DNA of 64,000 bases from Phellopilus nigrolimitatus (taxonomy: Eukaryota; Basidiomycota; Agaricomycetes; Hymenochaetales; Hymenochaetaceae). The stretch is from contig JAJOHG010000003.1 in assembly GCA_021029095.1 (NCBI GenBank), forward strand, positions 1,178,001 through 1,242,000. The letters run 5' to 3'. Shown here in pieces: positions 46,479-58,509 of this stretch. Below the pieces are notes generated by a model, which worked only from the letters and a program-made list of their open reading frames with translations, was not told the DNA's origin and ran no database searches. The translations under genes were made by a program, and so were the position numbers. Numbering within the stretch: the stretch's first letter is position 1; each line of letters begins with the position of its first letter.

Positions 46479-49400
46479 TTATCTATGACGTTCGCTCGCG
46501 CGTCTCTCCATCGGCGCCAACGGCACGAGGCTGCCAGGGAAGAGTCGATATTTTATAGACCTCGTCAGGGACTTCTGATGGCGCAGCTCCGCTGGAGACT
46601 GCGTCGACCGAGATTGGCGAGAATGCAGGCGGTTTGACGAAGGCAATGTTGATAATTGTTGAGAGGACCTGCAAGGGGTTTCTGGCACGGACTGCGTGTG
46701 CTTGCGTTGGGGAATGAGGAGTAAACTAGACGAACGCGAGAGGAAGCCAGGACGGGACCCGGTATTTGCAGATGTTGTGCAAGGAGGCAAGAGCATGTTC
46801 GTCGACGCCGACGAATGTACGCCCTCCACTACATCTGAAGAACTTCGCTCCCGTTGGCGGAAAGACGTGCTCTTCAACATTCTTGACAGCATGTTTTTCT
46901 GGCGCCCACTTTCTGCATCCGGAACCTGTAGAAATTCCGTATCCGTCTGCTTCGAACTGGATACCGAGGGTGACGGGGATGGAGACAATGAGCGTGAGGT
47001 ACCGAAGAAGCCACGGAAGCTGCCGACGAGCGAGCGCGCGCGTTTCGGGCGGTCCATAGGTGTTAGTTCCTCGGGAAGTTCATGGCACGCTGCTCTTGGA
47101 GGGCTGTCGATGCCGACGACGCGTACCTCCGGCGGAAAGAGCTCGCCGACGGGGCTCACCGTGGGAGCACTCGTCGAGACCGATGAACATTGAGAGCGCT
47201 CCAGCGAGTCAAAAAATTGCGAGTGGGTCTTGTAGGTTATGGAGGAGTCCGGGGAGAAGGGACCGTGGGAGGACGTCGAGGTTCTACTGCTGTCCCTCGT
47301 GTCCGTCTCGATGAGTGGGCTAGGAAGTGTCAGATGCACGCCCAGCGACCTCCTACTTTGGCTATTTTTACTAATCGACTTGAATGGCCCTTGCTTCTGC
47401 AGCGTGATGCTCGAGGCCGAATCGGAGATCATCGACCTCTGGTCCACAGTGCATACAGATGTGCAGACGGATGGCGCGCACTGCTTCGACACGAGCACAC
47501 TATCGCGCGCTGTAAGTCTGTTTTTCGCGAGAGCACCGACGCCGATGCCCGCACCCGCGTGCGGCGGGTCTGGGTCGCGGAAGAGTACCTCATCGTGCGT
47601 CTTTGCATGCACGCGCGCGGCGAGCAATGGCTGCGAAAGCACGTCTGCGAGGTGTCGGTCCGTCTGCGCACGGCGAGTTGCCGACGCACGCCTGATGAGC
47701 ACAGTGGGCAATGGCGCGGGAGCAGGCTCCGAGTTGTTGCTCATGAAGAACGAGCGCACGCCAGAGCCGGTGAGAGACTGTCGCCGACCGGGGTAAATCC
47801 GCGCTTTCACGGTCGCCTCCGTTTTGAGCGTCGTCGAAGACCGCTTTTGCGAAGGTGCCAATTCCTGTAAGTGGACGTCGTCTATTGTCGATGGCACAGA
47901 GGGTACCGTGGGGATGTCTGCGCTGGTCCTGGTATTGGTTGGAACGAGATTCGCAGAGACACTGAGAGTCGGTACAGGCTCGTATTCCCATGCCGTTGGG
48001 ATGTTGCGAGCGTGGTGAATCGCATCTAGCCAGAGCTCCTTCTCGCGTTGGCAGGCAGCGGCAAGCTCGAGACGATGCCCAGTGGAGTGAAAGACGAGGT
48101 GGAACGAGCAGGGCAATAGAGCTGTAAAGGGCGAAGTTATCAGTTAAAATACCGGCTTCTTAATTAGACTGGATATCCACCTTTATCCTCGCGCACGTCC
48201 ACGATCTCGATCGCCTCATCTGCAAGCGAGAACCAGTGGCGCGCCTCGTACACGCCCGCCTTAGGCGCCTTCGCAAGCACGATATACCCGCCGACATACA
48301 GGAACGCCGCGAGATATTTCACCTTTACGGGGTCGCGCGACGGCGGGAGCACGCCCGCGCCATTCTGCACCTGTGGGGCTGGCCGGTTGCCGAGCGACAG
48401 CATCGAGTCGCGCTTCCCACCCGACCTCGGCTTGTCGTGATTGCCCACTACGACGTCGAGCGTGCCAGCGAGCAGGCACGCGCCCAGAGACGACAGGAAA
48501 ACCCGCGATGGCGGACCAGGGATTTGCACGCGCAGTGACCCTGCCAAATCAGGCATAACTCCAGTCGAACCGGGCTGCTGCTGAGCCTGTGCCAGAAATG
48601 ACCCCGAGCGCCCTTGCCCCGTGCGCGAACGCGAGCGCGAGAATGCCGATGAGAATGAATACGAGCGTACGGGTGGCTTCACTTTCGTACCCGTAGTCCC
48701 TTCGCAGTGTCCCAGTTCACTTAGCGTCTCCCCTCCGCCGTCCTCCGTGCTCGCATGTCCGTCTTCCCCGTTCATGCCCCCAGCCGCACCCGATGAGACA
48801 GGCGTAGGAATTGGAATTGGGGCTGGATTGGGGCTGCCGCCCGGCGCACCGGCAACGAGCCGGTCGACGATGAGGCGGCTCTTGTGTTCGAGGTCCTGCC
48901 GCCGCCGAGCCTCGTCAACACCCTGCGCGACTCCTCGCATCGCGCGCAGTGCACGCTCAACGATTGTATCCGTGTCACCTGCGTCGTGCCGATTGTCGTC
49001 GTCTTCGTCGCCATCCTCTTCGTCATCCGAGTCTCCACCGAGACTGAACGCCGCCTGGGTTCTCCGCCGCCTGGGCTCTTCTGCTGGCGAGCATTCAAGC
49101 GGAGCGGTGACTAGAGGTTCTACAGCAGTAAGGATCGGGTCAGCAACGAGGATTCGTTCGGCTGCAGGAGTAGCAGGAGTAAAGGCGGCCTCCCGCTTCA
49201 CTAGTGCGCGCAGCTGCTCGAACAGCAACGGATACTTGCACACGCGTTGGATGGGTTTGATGAGGTAATCCGCAAATGCGAGCCTCCGCCGCGCACTCCT
49301 CTCTTTCTCGAGCTCACTCGAGGCGGCACCCGCATCTACACCAGAATATCCATGCTCACCAGCGCTACTAGAGCCGCCAGCGTCAAGCTGTGAGAGGCGC

Positions 49401-52326
49401 TTCACCGAGAGCGCACCGTATCCGTAACCGTAGGCCTGGCTGTGCCCATGATTATGCACCGCGCCGGAGCTGGGTGGCGTCGGATCCGACTTGGTGTGCT
49501 TGAGCGCGACGCTCGCGGACGCGCGCAGGCTTCCCGTCGACGCGCTCGCAGAGTGGCGGCGGCGTAGCGTCGATGTCGACGAGTGTGCGTCCTCCGCATC
49601 CTTGCCCGCACCAGTCCCCAGCGTAGAGAGCACGCTCAAGCGGCTCGCACGGCGGGAAACCGTGCGTTCCTTAACTTGTTCTGGGGTATGTGTTTGCGAC
49701 AGTGCGGGAGTTTCGGATCCAGACGCAGGGCCGAGCACGTTCCGCGCAGCCTGTTCCGCACAACGCCGCTCCCACTCCATCCATTCGCCCGTGTGTGCCC
49801 GCATCGCACGCCGTGCAGTGTCGAGAGCTTCAGTATGGCCTGCGCAAAAGGATTCGTACGGCACGAAGTTCGAAGCCTACATATTTGAAAGGGGAAAAAA
49901 GTGTTAGCCTTCTGATGTTTCTTAAAAGATGAGAAAAGCAAAAAGCGGCATTTTCTCGAATTATAAATCCGCAATGCATGGAAGAACGCCGCCGATCCTC
50001 GCCAATCGAGCAAGATCGGCACGACGCGTCAATTACCACGTCCACGAGCACGTGGTCGCGCTCCTCTCTTTTCAAAATAGATAAACGAAACGATACACTC
50101 ACCTCACCCGCGAACACCTCGCACACCGCACGCACGGCCTCGTCAACCTCCACATCCACATCCTCGCGTTCGCACGTCCCTTCGCGTCTGCCCTCGACGA
50201 TCCGCAGCGCGTCCTCTACGCGCCTTACGATGCGCTCATGCAGGCGCAGCAGCTCGCCCGCGCCACGTGCGAGCGTGCGCTTCTCCGCGTCACTCAGTGC
50301 CCCACGCAGCGTCGGGCTCAGGGGTGGTGTCAAGGGCATTGTCGCTCCGTTTGTGGACGTCGACGCGTGCGAGCTGGAGTCCGGGTAGGAAACGGAGTCG
50401 GACGACATCCTCGCGAATGCAGCGGACGGCACGCACATCCCCGCACCTGGGCCTGGGCCGAAGCCGAAACCAGCGAAGTGCGAACCGTTCGTGCCCACGC
50501 CACTGTCCTTGCGCTTGTGTCCGCCTGGCGACCTCGAACTCGCTCCAAATGCGGACGCCGTGGGTGAACTTGGTTCTTGACTTCGGCGTGTTTTCACTTC
50601 TCCAGAGGTCGAGGAACGGCCGCGCTCTCCTTGCGATTCCCACTCCATCCCGACATCCAGATCTCTTCCAGATTCTGACTCTCCAGAGCCCCGCCTCAAC
50701 AGTTCCGCAACGCGCGAATGCGACCGAGAGAGGGAGGGACGCGTCTTCACCTCCATCTCCCTCAAGCCTGAGATTGCAGTTGGTACGGGAATGTACGAAG
50801 GGAAGGAAGATGGCGGGTATTGATACGAATGCAATTGCGCGTGTGAATCAGCGCGAGAGGACGGTCCGGGGTCATTTGGAGCCGCCATATTGACGTGAGT
50901 GCAAGTATAGGGCAATGCTCCCAGCGACGCGAGGTACACCTGTGATACAATACATTCATTAAGCATCAGCTGCTGCTTCTCGAAAAGCGAGACAAAATAA
51001 AACAAAATAAGAAGTGAAGAAAGAAAGATAATGATAAGACAAAGGAAGAAACGTCAACTCAAAACGCATGCATGCCTCCAGCGAAACGACTCGTTTAGCA
51101 CATCGTGCACCGCGCGCACGGCGCATTACTGCATCGCCCAACCACCCGAGCGCCAAACTTAAGCAATTAGCCTTTCCACGGTGCGCGCCTCTCGTGCTTT
51201 CCGCGCAAAAGCGGAATTGCGGAGCCGCCGGGAGAGTCGGCAATAACGCGAAGTGAGAAGTGAAGAAAGAGCCGGGAGTGGAAAGGAAACCGGTGGTCTT
51301 CCGGCGATGTGCGCGGAAGTATCAAATTCACGCATCACACGCGCACGTGCTTAAGCACGAAACGCGCTAAACGCACTTGCTAGCCATAGCCCTGCGCCAT
51401 TGTGCTAACATCGCATTGCCTCCATCCTCCATTCACTAGCAGTTGATGCCAACGTGTGCTGCGCCCGCACAGCGAATACACCCGCATTATGTCAGATTCC
51501 GCGTACTAGGAAGTTCCTTTGCCTTGCGCGTCCTCCCCCGCGTCTAAAGCTCTCAAAGTGGAAGCGTTCGACGATGATGAAAGAAGGTAAACGAGGAGCC
51601 GAACAGAAAACAAGAAAAGCGGAGTGTCGAACGAGGAACGTGCGCGCCCGATTGCGTTGCGACACATTATGTCGTCGTTCGTAGAAAGGGTGGTGATATG
51701 TGAAAGGGGCTCTTCGGAGGATATGAAATGCCGTATAGATGTGGGATGCCGATGGGAGGCGTCACAAAGGGTCGATGGAGTGATGAGGGATTTGGGCGGT
51801 GACAGACGTCGCGTTGCGCGAGCAGAGGGAAGCGATTGGTAGTAATGTAGGCAAGAAATAGACAAAGGGAACAAGATGCGAGAAAGGAGAAGCAATAAGA
51901 TGCGATGTGGAGTAGAACCGAGTCAAAACTAAAGAAAGAGACGGACGAGGAGCGCAGGACGACGAAAGCGGGCGAAGGCGCGAGTAATCCACATCCCCGA
52001 TGAAAGGTTGAAAAGAAAGAATAGAAAAAGAATAGAAAATCATGACAAAATAGCAAAATAAAGTAATGAAAGACAATGCCGCTCACCTCAACGAGCACCC
52101 GCAAATCCTTGACGTACCCGCGCTCGGTCTCAACGAGCTCCGCTAGCACGTAGTAGCGACGCACGGCGGCCTTCAGGCGGCGCTCGCGCGCCTCGTCTTG
52201 TGGATTCTTCAGCTCAGCAGGAGACGCTGCACGGTCATCCGCCACGGCGTGGCGCACATCTTTCCAACTAGACCGGGACATGGACCCGGGTGCTTGAGCC
52301 GGCGCGGGCTCAAACGTGGATACCAT
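46479..52326 (-). CDS. second Rho guanine-nucleotide exchange factor, DH domain split by insertion, with PH domain
   Basis: Exons 52326-52087, 50939-50103, 49876-48181 and 48121-46479 sum to 1,471 codons plus stop with consistent phases. Introns are 1,147, 226 and 59 bp. The DH domain starts at residue ~57 (RYYVLAELVETERGYVKDLR), continues VYLASLGALPYTC, is interrupted by ~200 Ser/Pro/Gly-rich residues, resumes with LARGAGELLRLHERIVRRVE and SNFVPYESFCAGHTEAL, is interrupted again, and ends with the signature FADYLIKPIQRVCKYPLLFE near residue 570. A PH domain spans ~850-960 (RVFLSSLGACLLAGTLDVVV; REKELWLDAIHHARN). The C-terminal ~500 residues are Ser/Arg-rich and probably disordered. The family acts on Rho or Cdc42; which GTPase is unknown. 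Transcription could also start inside the long intron. Confidence 0.85.
50940..52086 (-). other. 1.15-kb intron of the second RhoGEF gene
   Basis: Donor GTGAGC directly after LVE codons and acceptor TATCACAG before VYLASL, which continue one DH helix. Most other introns in the window are 50-80 bp. The interval has no conserved open frame. Confidence 0.7.
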
Positions 52327-53430
52327 TGACGGCGTGGACCTGTCGGTTCACCGATTGTGCGGGTGAGGCGCGTCGAACACGCGTACGAGCAAAGTGAACA
52401 AGAGAATGGCAAGAGGCAAATTTCAAATATGTTGGGGCCGCCACGGGATTTGTAAACTGGCGTGGCGAGCTAATGTCGAGCGCCGGACTAGTTGACAATG
52501 GGTAGGTGACGGTGGCTCTAGACGAGTTCGAGCAAGCGCACCTCTCTTGTACGTTCTTCGACGATTGCGAAGAAAGCGGACGAGAAAGAAAGAGCGAGCA
52601 GAGAGGAAAGTGGCGGGGTGTGGACGACACTTGTGGGTGCCTCACAAGGCGGCCGAATCACAAGCAAGATGAGCCCGGACTTAATACGTCGAGCACGGGG
52701 GCCGGTCAGGGTGGAGACCGTCAGATAGAAAGAGAAAGAGAGTGGCGGGCAGACAGTGTGGGAGGAAGGAGGCGACTGGTCGGATTGGAGGCGAGAGAGA
52801 ATTGCGGGGAAGCTAAAGAGTCTGGAGAGATGATACGCCACAGAATAAAAGAGGAAGAAAGAAGACGGAGGAGCGTGGTATCGGGCTGAACTCGGGGCTC
52901 GGGAATACGAATTCGAACAGAGCAATGCTTTGTGCTAATTGAGGCGGGCGGGCGTGGCGGTGGCGAGTTATGGCACGGACTAGCTGGCTGGCTAGATGCA
53001 AGGAGTATGCCAACAGGGCGCAAGCGCGCTAGATATTGCGCAGCAGCAGAAACGAATGTGGGACAAATTGAATAGAAATAGTAGAGATGGTATGCTGAGA
53101 GGGAACGTGCGGCGGTCACGCCAGCCGAGTCCGCTCCGCTCAATTGCATCCACCAGGCGCGTCGCGGACCCACCGTCCCTGCGTCCCGGTACTTCCGTTT
53201 CCATCGGCACATCCGGCAATCTCGGCAATCACTCTTTCTCCGCGGCAGCCCCATCAGTCTCCCTCTTACGGCAGCGTTCCGTCTTTGTGCCGAGTTGCCG
53301 ATATTATCATACCACAATTCGTGAAAAGACTTTTGGATTTCGCCACATCCACCGACTGCGCTCCTAATCTCCCTTTGGACCTTGGCGCTCCAGCAACTAA
53401 CTCCAAAAGTCGCTGCCCGACACATCGTTA
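52327..53430. promoter_or_regulatory. pyrimidine-rich upstream region of the second RhoGEF
   Basis: On the minus strand 52500-52900 contains long CT-rich tracts (CTCTCTTTCTCTTTC type), typical of basidiomycete core promoters. Long minus-strand frames here (52721-53425) are low-complexity and lack motifs. Confidence 0.4.
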
Positions 53431-56191
53431 TCGCCCAGGTCCGTGTTCATTATCGATGAAAATTCAGCGCTTACACATTTCCGCCTTCACTGCATTTCAT
53501 CTCAGCAAGGCCTTACTTCATCAACCGGATAGGTACCCTCCACCCACTCTCCGGTCTTCAACTCGTTGATACGCATAATTTTCAGGTCCTTTCAGGCCCA
53601 AGCCAAAGTGCGTCCTGGTCGAGGCTGTTTCCAGTATTGCACGGGACTCACAGGTGTCTCACTCGTGTCCTGGGTCCTGGCTAGTTTCTCAAGACTGCAA
53701 ACGAAACCCTCAGACCTTCTGGTAATGGTTGAATACAAAAATCCGCATGTACAAATTGAGCTCCGATCAATTTTGCTTAAGTTTAGGCACTTAAGTTTGC
53801 AAGGACTTGATTCACTTCTCCCGAATTCTATTGGGTTCACGAAACCTACATCACCCGGCCATTCCCGTGATTCCCATCGAGCATATGTATGTACGAGCGT
53901 GCGCCTAACACGCTCTCGAGACCCGTGTTGGGAAAATTCGCCCTCCTTTTCGGCTACACATGGAGGACGTGCGTCTATCCCAGAGCTTTTTTCTCTCGTC
54001 TTACTCAAGCTTCACGATTCTCGGGCACTCAGACCTTATCTGACACCGACGCCGACGGGATGAAGCATTCTTGTCGCATCATCTCAGCCGTCAGCAAGAC
54101 TCCAGGTGATCATCGTAAATCAGTCTGGTTCTGCGTGATCGTGCTCGTTCTCTTCTTGCCGCTCTTCCTGACGCATATATTTTCTGTACCGGTTGTGTGT
54201 CCTCGCTGATTCTCTGTTGTCTCTACTTTTTCTGTTCATTATTCAAAGTCTGCTATTTTACAGCTCGCTGTACGAAAGCTTGCGTTCGACACGCCATTGT
54301 CCGAAGTCTATATGCGACACGCCACCGTCAAACTGTCTATTTACACAATTACGCGTCCGCTCGAGGCATATGCCAACGTTCTGTCCCGTGGTCATGCACG
54401 CCGATCTCGAACACCATCCACACACGTCTCCCGGGCTCCCGGGCTTCTAATCTAAGTTGGTACGGGAAAAGAAATACACCGAACTTTGAATCCGCCCGAC
54501 GCCGTCTTACGTCTCCTCACTGGCATCCGACTCGTTGTTCGGGCATTGGATTTGTAAGTACGCACGTTCTTCGAGTCTTGACACTCTCACTCCTTTTCCA
54601 ACCGACATCGATCTCGCGAGTCCATCGCCATCCTCAATGCCCAGATCGTTCGGCTCCAGAACTAAAAAGAAGACGCACGGATGTACGTACGTACGCGTCC
54701 CAGGTTACCTTCGCGTATATAAATAAACCGCTATTCTCGTCTTGCTCAGATTCCGCGCCAATCCTGCGAGCCATTTGAGGATGCACCGATATGTGTCACT
54801 GTCTTGTCGAGCCGTCTCCCTTCTAATTCACTATCACGCTGGCTTCCCGCACCTGTTCTGACCCTTCCATATCGCCCTTCCCTGCACGCTCAAAATACCC
54901 GCAGCATGCATACACACCTGGCTCTCGATCTTTTGAAGAACCAAATTTAAGTCCGGCCCGACTACTGTTCCTTAGTTAGGCATTCGTGAACTCTCGCTCA
55001 ACGCCTGCGTATTTGGTCTGTTCGCAGTGAACGCGGTCTGTTTAGCATCCAAATGCGTCTACACAGAGCAAATAGAAGCATCGGTAGTATGTAATCCATC
55101 GCCGTATACGCATAGATGCTCTCAGAACCTCGCTTATGCGCCTATTGATCTCAAAGATTCATCATCCGAAATGAATGCCAATTCTCGGTCTGCAGATCGC
55201 ATTTCTCGCCTCGATCTAACTGACGTCAAGACCGAGTCCTGGTAATTTCGTACCGTATGTATTACACGTAATTCAACTTAACAAATTGATACAATGATAT
55301 TACAAGTTGGATATTTATATCCCTTCTCCATCCGTGTTGTCTCCATCCTTGGCCTCCCAATGACGCCGGTAGCAGAATTACTCTGCATCAGCGCCCAAAA
55401 CACGCCCGCTGGTATGTACGCCCGAGACTGTGAGTGAGATTCACCCTCATCGCGTCGGATCCGACGAAGGTCTATTATGAGGCAAGATGATGCACCGAAA
55501 TCTGATATACAGGCGCTTCATAATTGCATCACTCGCACGAAAGCTTGGAAGTCACGTCAGCGCGGGCTTTGCGGGACTCGATGGAAATTAGAAGTTTGAA
55601 CTCGGATCAAACGCAGGCGATGCAGAAAGGCCGGAACGTATTATTCATTTCTTTCTTCTCTCACTCACTTTTGAAAGCATTTGAGACCCTAATTCAGACT
55701 CACGAAACGTGACGTGGAAATTGGTTTGCGATTAGGGATCAGGACTTCTTATTTCTGCAAATTTCGTCGGGTATGAATTGTTTCACGCGTCGACGCGACA
55801 AGTTCACGTGATTGCGTCACGCCGTCAATTGTAGTACTAGGAAACTAGCATTCAAATTTCTATGCGAAACGTTTTTGGCGCGTTATAAAGATGCGGCGAG
55901 GACAGTTAATTTCGACCGATGTGCGCCCGGAAAAAACATATACAAGAATCGTGAAGGCGATGGCAAGTCGGTAGATTTGTTGACTGTTAAATTCTTGCAC
56001 ATCGGCGGGACGACGTTTGAATCGAAAACGAACATGCGCTCTGTTCATGGTGTGGACAATTTGGGAGTGTTTGGCTCCTCGACACATAGCGGAGGAATGC
56101 TGGAATCTCTCACAACGCATACAGAAAGGTAAATCCATGGAAGTAACTATTTGTCGTTCCCGTTAGTTATTCGTGAGATAGCAGCTTTGCA
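53431..56191. other. about 2.8 kb with no resolvable gene
   Basis: Plus-strand frames at 53566-54063, 53889-54209 and 54197-54778 include hydrophobic runs (FCVIVLVLFLPLFLTHIF), and 55027-55245 ends in a polar tail, but no start, splice chain or family pattern ties them together. It could hold a fast-evolving membrane-protein gene or be decayed sequence. Confidence 0.35.
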
Positions 56192-56193
56192 TA

Positions 56194-56408
56194 CAGTGGC
56201 TCACGTAAGTATTGCACAGCCACCTGATTTTTTTCTTTCCACCTATTGCTCGCAGACCACATCATGTTTTGCACTACTTCCTCTTGTAAGCTGAAGCATA
56301 CCATATCAGGATTTTCCATGTATAATTTGAAGTAAATTGGTCAAGTGGTTATTGAAAGAAAAATCATACTTGTCAAAAGTGGCTGTGCAATACTTATGTA
56401 AGTGGCTC
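56194..56408 (+). repeat. terminal module of the left arm with paired 30-bp motifs
   Basis: The outer motif at 56194-56223 includes TAAGTATTGCACAGCCAC. An inverted partner at 56379-56408 includes GTGGCTGTGCAATACTTA. The mirrored pair occurs at the right end (about 58293-58507). Such sub-terminal motifs resemble transposase-binding sites. Confidence 0.75.
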
Positions 56409-56888
56409 AAAACTCGACCTTGTTGACTGTCTCAAAAAACAACAAACAGTTGCTTTTCTCTGAAACTTGGAATATATTATGTACACCCTCAGACTTATCC
56501 ATTTCACCAGCTAGTTCAAAACAATATGATGTGTGGTCTTTCCAGAAAGTCTTACTTGGTCAGGGGTATGGCGTGAGGGATCCTGTCTACACTGTGACTC
56601 TAAATCTGATTAGAGTGACACCAAAATTGACAAGCAATCTCCAATATACAGCAGAAGAATGTATACATATGTTTTGTTGTATATCTCAGCTTTGTTCTCA
56701 AATTATTCTGACTTTTTTCTCAGAAGATCCTGATCTTGGCACAAGATTTCGATTTCGCCAGCTTTTCTTGTGAGAAACGATACAGATAATTTTACTTCAG
56801 CTTGCTTCTGGGGTAGCCCTGAAACTATATCAATAATAGACCATAGGTAGAAGCTCGGCAGCTTTGTCAATCTTACTCAGGAAGGCAG

Positions 56889-57597
56889 TAGGGACGTTCA
56901 ACATAGGAATGGAATGTCGTTCCGTTCCTGTCGGCTACCCAGAAAGGTAAGGATTAGTCAGCTTATATCCCTGAGTCACAGATGGTCACACATCCGCCGG
57001 CGACGACAATGGTGCATATATGCGTCTTCTCAGCACTCTTTTCCATCCAAACTCACTATAACTTGGCAAAGATATCTCAGCATATTTCATATATTAAGAG
57101 GCTTTTGACCTTACCGAGTGTTCCAGATGCTCCCAGATGTACATCAGTTTGTAAACTGACTCCTTTTTTTGCAAAACATATTTTCTCCCTTTGCACGTAA
57201 CATAACATTTTCTTGGAAGAACACTTGCCATACTCATAATTATTATTTCTTTGATACTATATTTCTATGTCTATAAAGTACTGCACAGATTATATTCAGC
57301 ATGTCCATGCATTGGAGAGCCAGGAAATGGCACCAGTTTGCTTAAGAGGGTTCAATCACCATTATTAGATTCGGCAATGCTATTTTTTTTTCTAAGCTCA
57401 AAAAATCAATTTATGTGTTATATACCACATCTCGGAGTAATGTCCTTAATTTTCAAGAGCAGGAGTAAAGTGGTTGAGGCTAGATTGGTGCAATTTTGGA
57501 ATGGCAAGCGAGATGTAACGCCGCTGAATAATCCCTTCCTTTCTGGGTAGCCGACAGGAACGGAACGACGTTCCATTCCTATGTTGAACGTCCCTAG
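56889..57597. mobile_element. nested non-autonomous terminal-inverted-repeat element
   Basis: Ends GGGACGTTCAACATAGGAAT and its reverse complement form ~57-bp inverted repeats (about 56891-56947 and 57538-57594, one mismatch seen), both bordered by TA. The right arm of the host foldback keeps the uninterrupted site (GGCAGTGCATTCG in reverse), so the insertion size of 709 bp is read directly. The interior has short frames only. Confidence 0.8.
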
Positions 57598-57633
57598 TGC
57601 ATTCGACTCGTTCGCCTTCAATACTTACTACTG

Positions 57634-57776
57634 TAAGCTAGTCTTGAAGACTAGTCATTGATGACATCTAAGGAGCTAAAATCAAATCAGAATTAACAAA
57701 TGGACCTTGTAGAGTAACACAATGCACATTTTCAATGAAAAAGTCATTCTCAATTGAAAAGACATTTTCAGTGATT
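57634..57776. repeat. loop of the foldback element
   Basis: AT-rich spacer between the two arms; itself contains short palindromes such as CTAGTCTTGAAGACTAG. Confidence 0.75.
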
Positions 57777-58509
57777 CAGTAGTAAGTATTGAAGGCGAAC
57801 GAGTCGAATGCACTGCCTTCCTGAGTAAGATTGACAAAGCTGCCGAGCTTCTACCTATGGTCTATTATTGATATAGTTTCAGGGCTACCCCAGAAGCAAG
57901 CTGAAGTAAAATTATCTGTATCGTTTCTCACAAGAAAAGCTGGCGAAATCGAAATCTTGTGCCAAGATCAGGATCTTCTGAGAAAAAAGTCAGAATAATT
58001 TGAGAACAAAGCTGAGATATACAACAAAACATATGTATACATTCTTCTGCTGTATATTGGAGATTGCTTGTCAATTTTGGTGTCACTCTAATCAGATTTA
58101 GAGTCACAGTGTAGACAGGATCCCTCACGCCATACCCCTGACCAAGTAAGACTTTCTGGAAAGACCACACATCATATTGTTTTGAACTAGCTGGTGAAAT
58201 GGATAAGTCTGAGGGTGTACATAATATATTCCAAGTTTCAGAGAAAAGCAACTGTTTGTTGTTTTTTGAGACAGTCAACAAGGTCGAGTTTTGAGCCACT
58301 TACATAAGTATTGCACAGCCACTTTTGACAAGTATGATTTTTCTTTCAATAACCACTTGACCAATTTACTTCAAATTATACATGGAAAATCCTGATATGG
58401 TATGCTTCAGCTTACAAGAGGAAGTAGTGCAAAACATGATGTGGTCTGCGAGCAATAGGTGGAAAGAAAAAAATCAGGTGGCTGTGCAATACTTACGTGA
58501 GCCACTGTA

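Larger units (their letters stand above)
56194..58507. mobile_element. foldback (long-inverted-repeat) element
   Basis: Two arms are reverse complements: left 56194-57633 (731 bp once a 709-bp nested insertion is removed) and right 57777-58507 (731 bp), around a 143-bp loop (57634-57776). Both outer ends read CAGTGGCTCACGTAAGTATT inward and are flanked by TA (56192-56193 and 58508-58509), as expected for Tc1/mariner-type integration. A 123-codon frame in each arm (56402-56773 plus, 57928-58299 minus) translates identically, so the arms are nearly perfect copies. No intact transposase is visible, so the element would be non-autonomous. Tc1/mariner membership is inferred from the TA flanks and the CAGT end. 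Confidence 0.85.

Noticed and set aside
46696..49907. Many plus-strand open frames opposite the second RhoGEF
   Set aside because: Antisense shadows caused by GC-rich, Ser/Arg-rich coding sequence.
52721..53425. Long minus-strand open frame (234 codons)
   Set aside because: Low-complexity translation of a CT-rich promoter; no motif, and it lies upstream of a well-supported gene start.
56914..57550. Transposase gene inside the nested element
   Set aside because: Only frames under 100 codons on either strand and no DDE-type motif.
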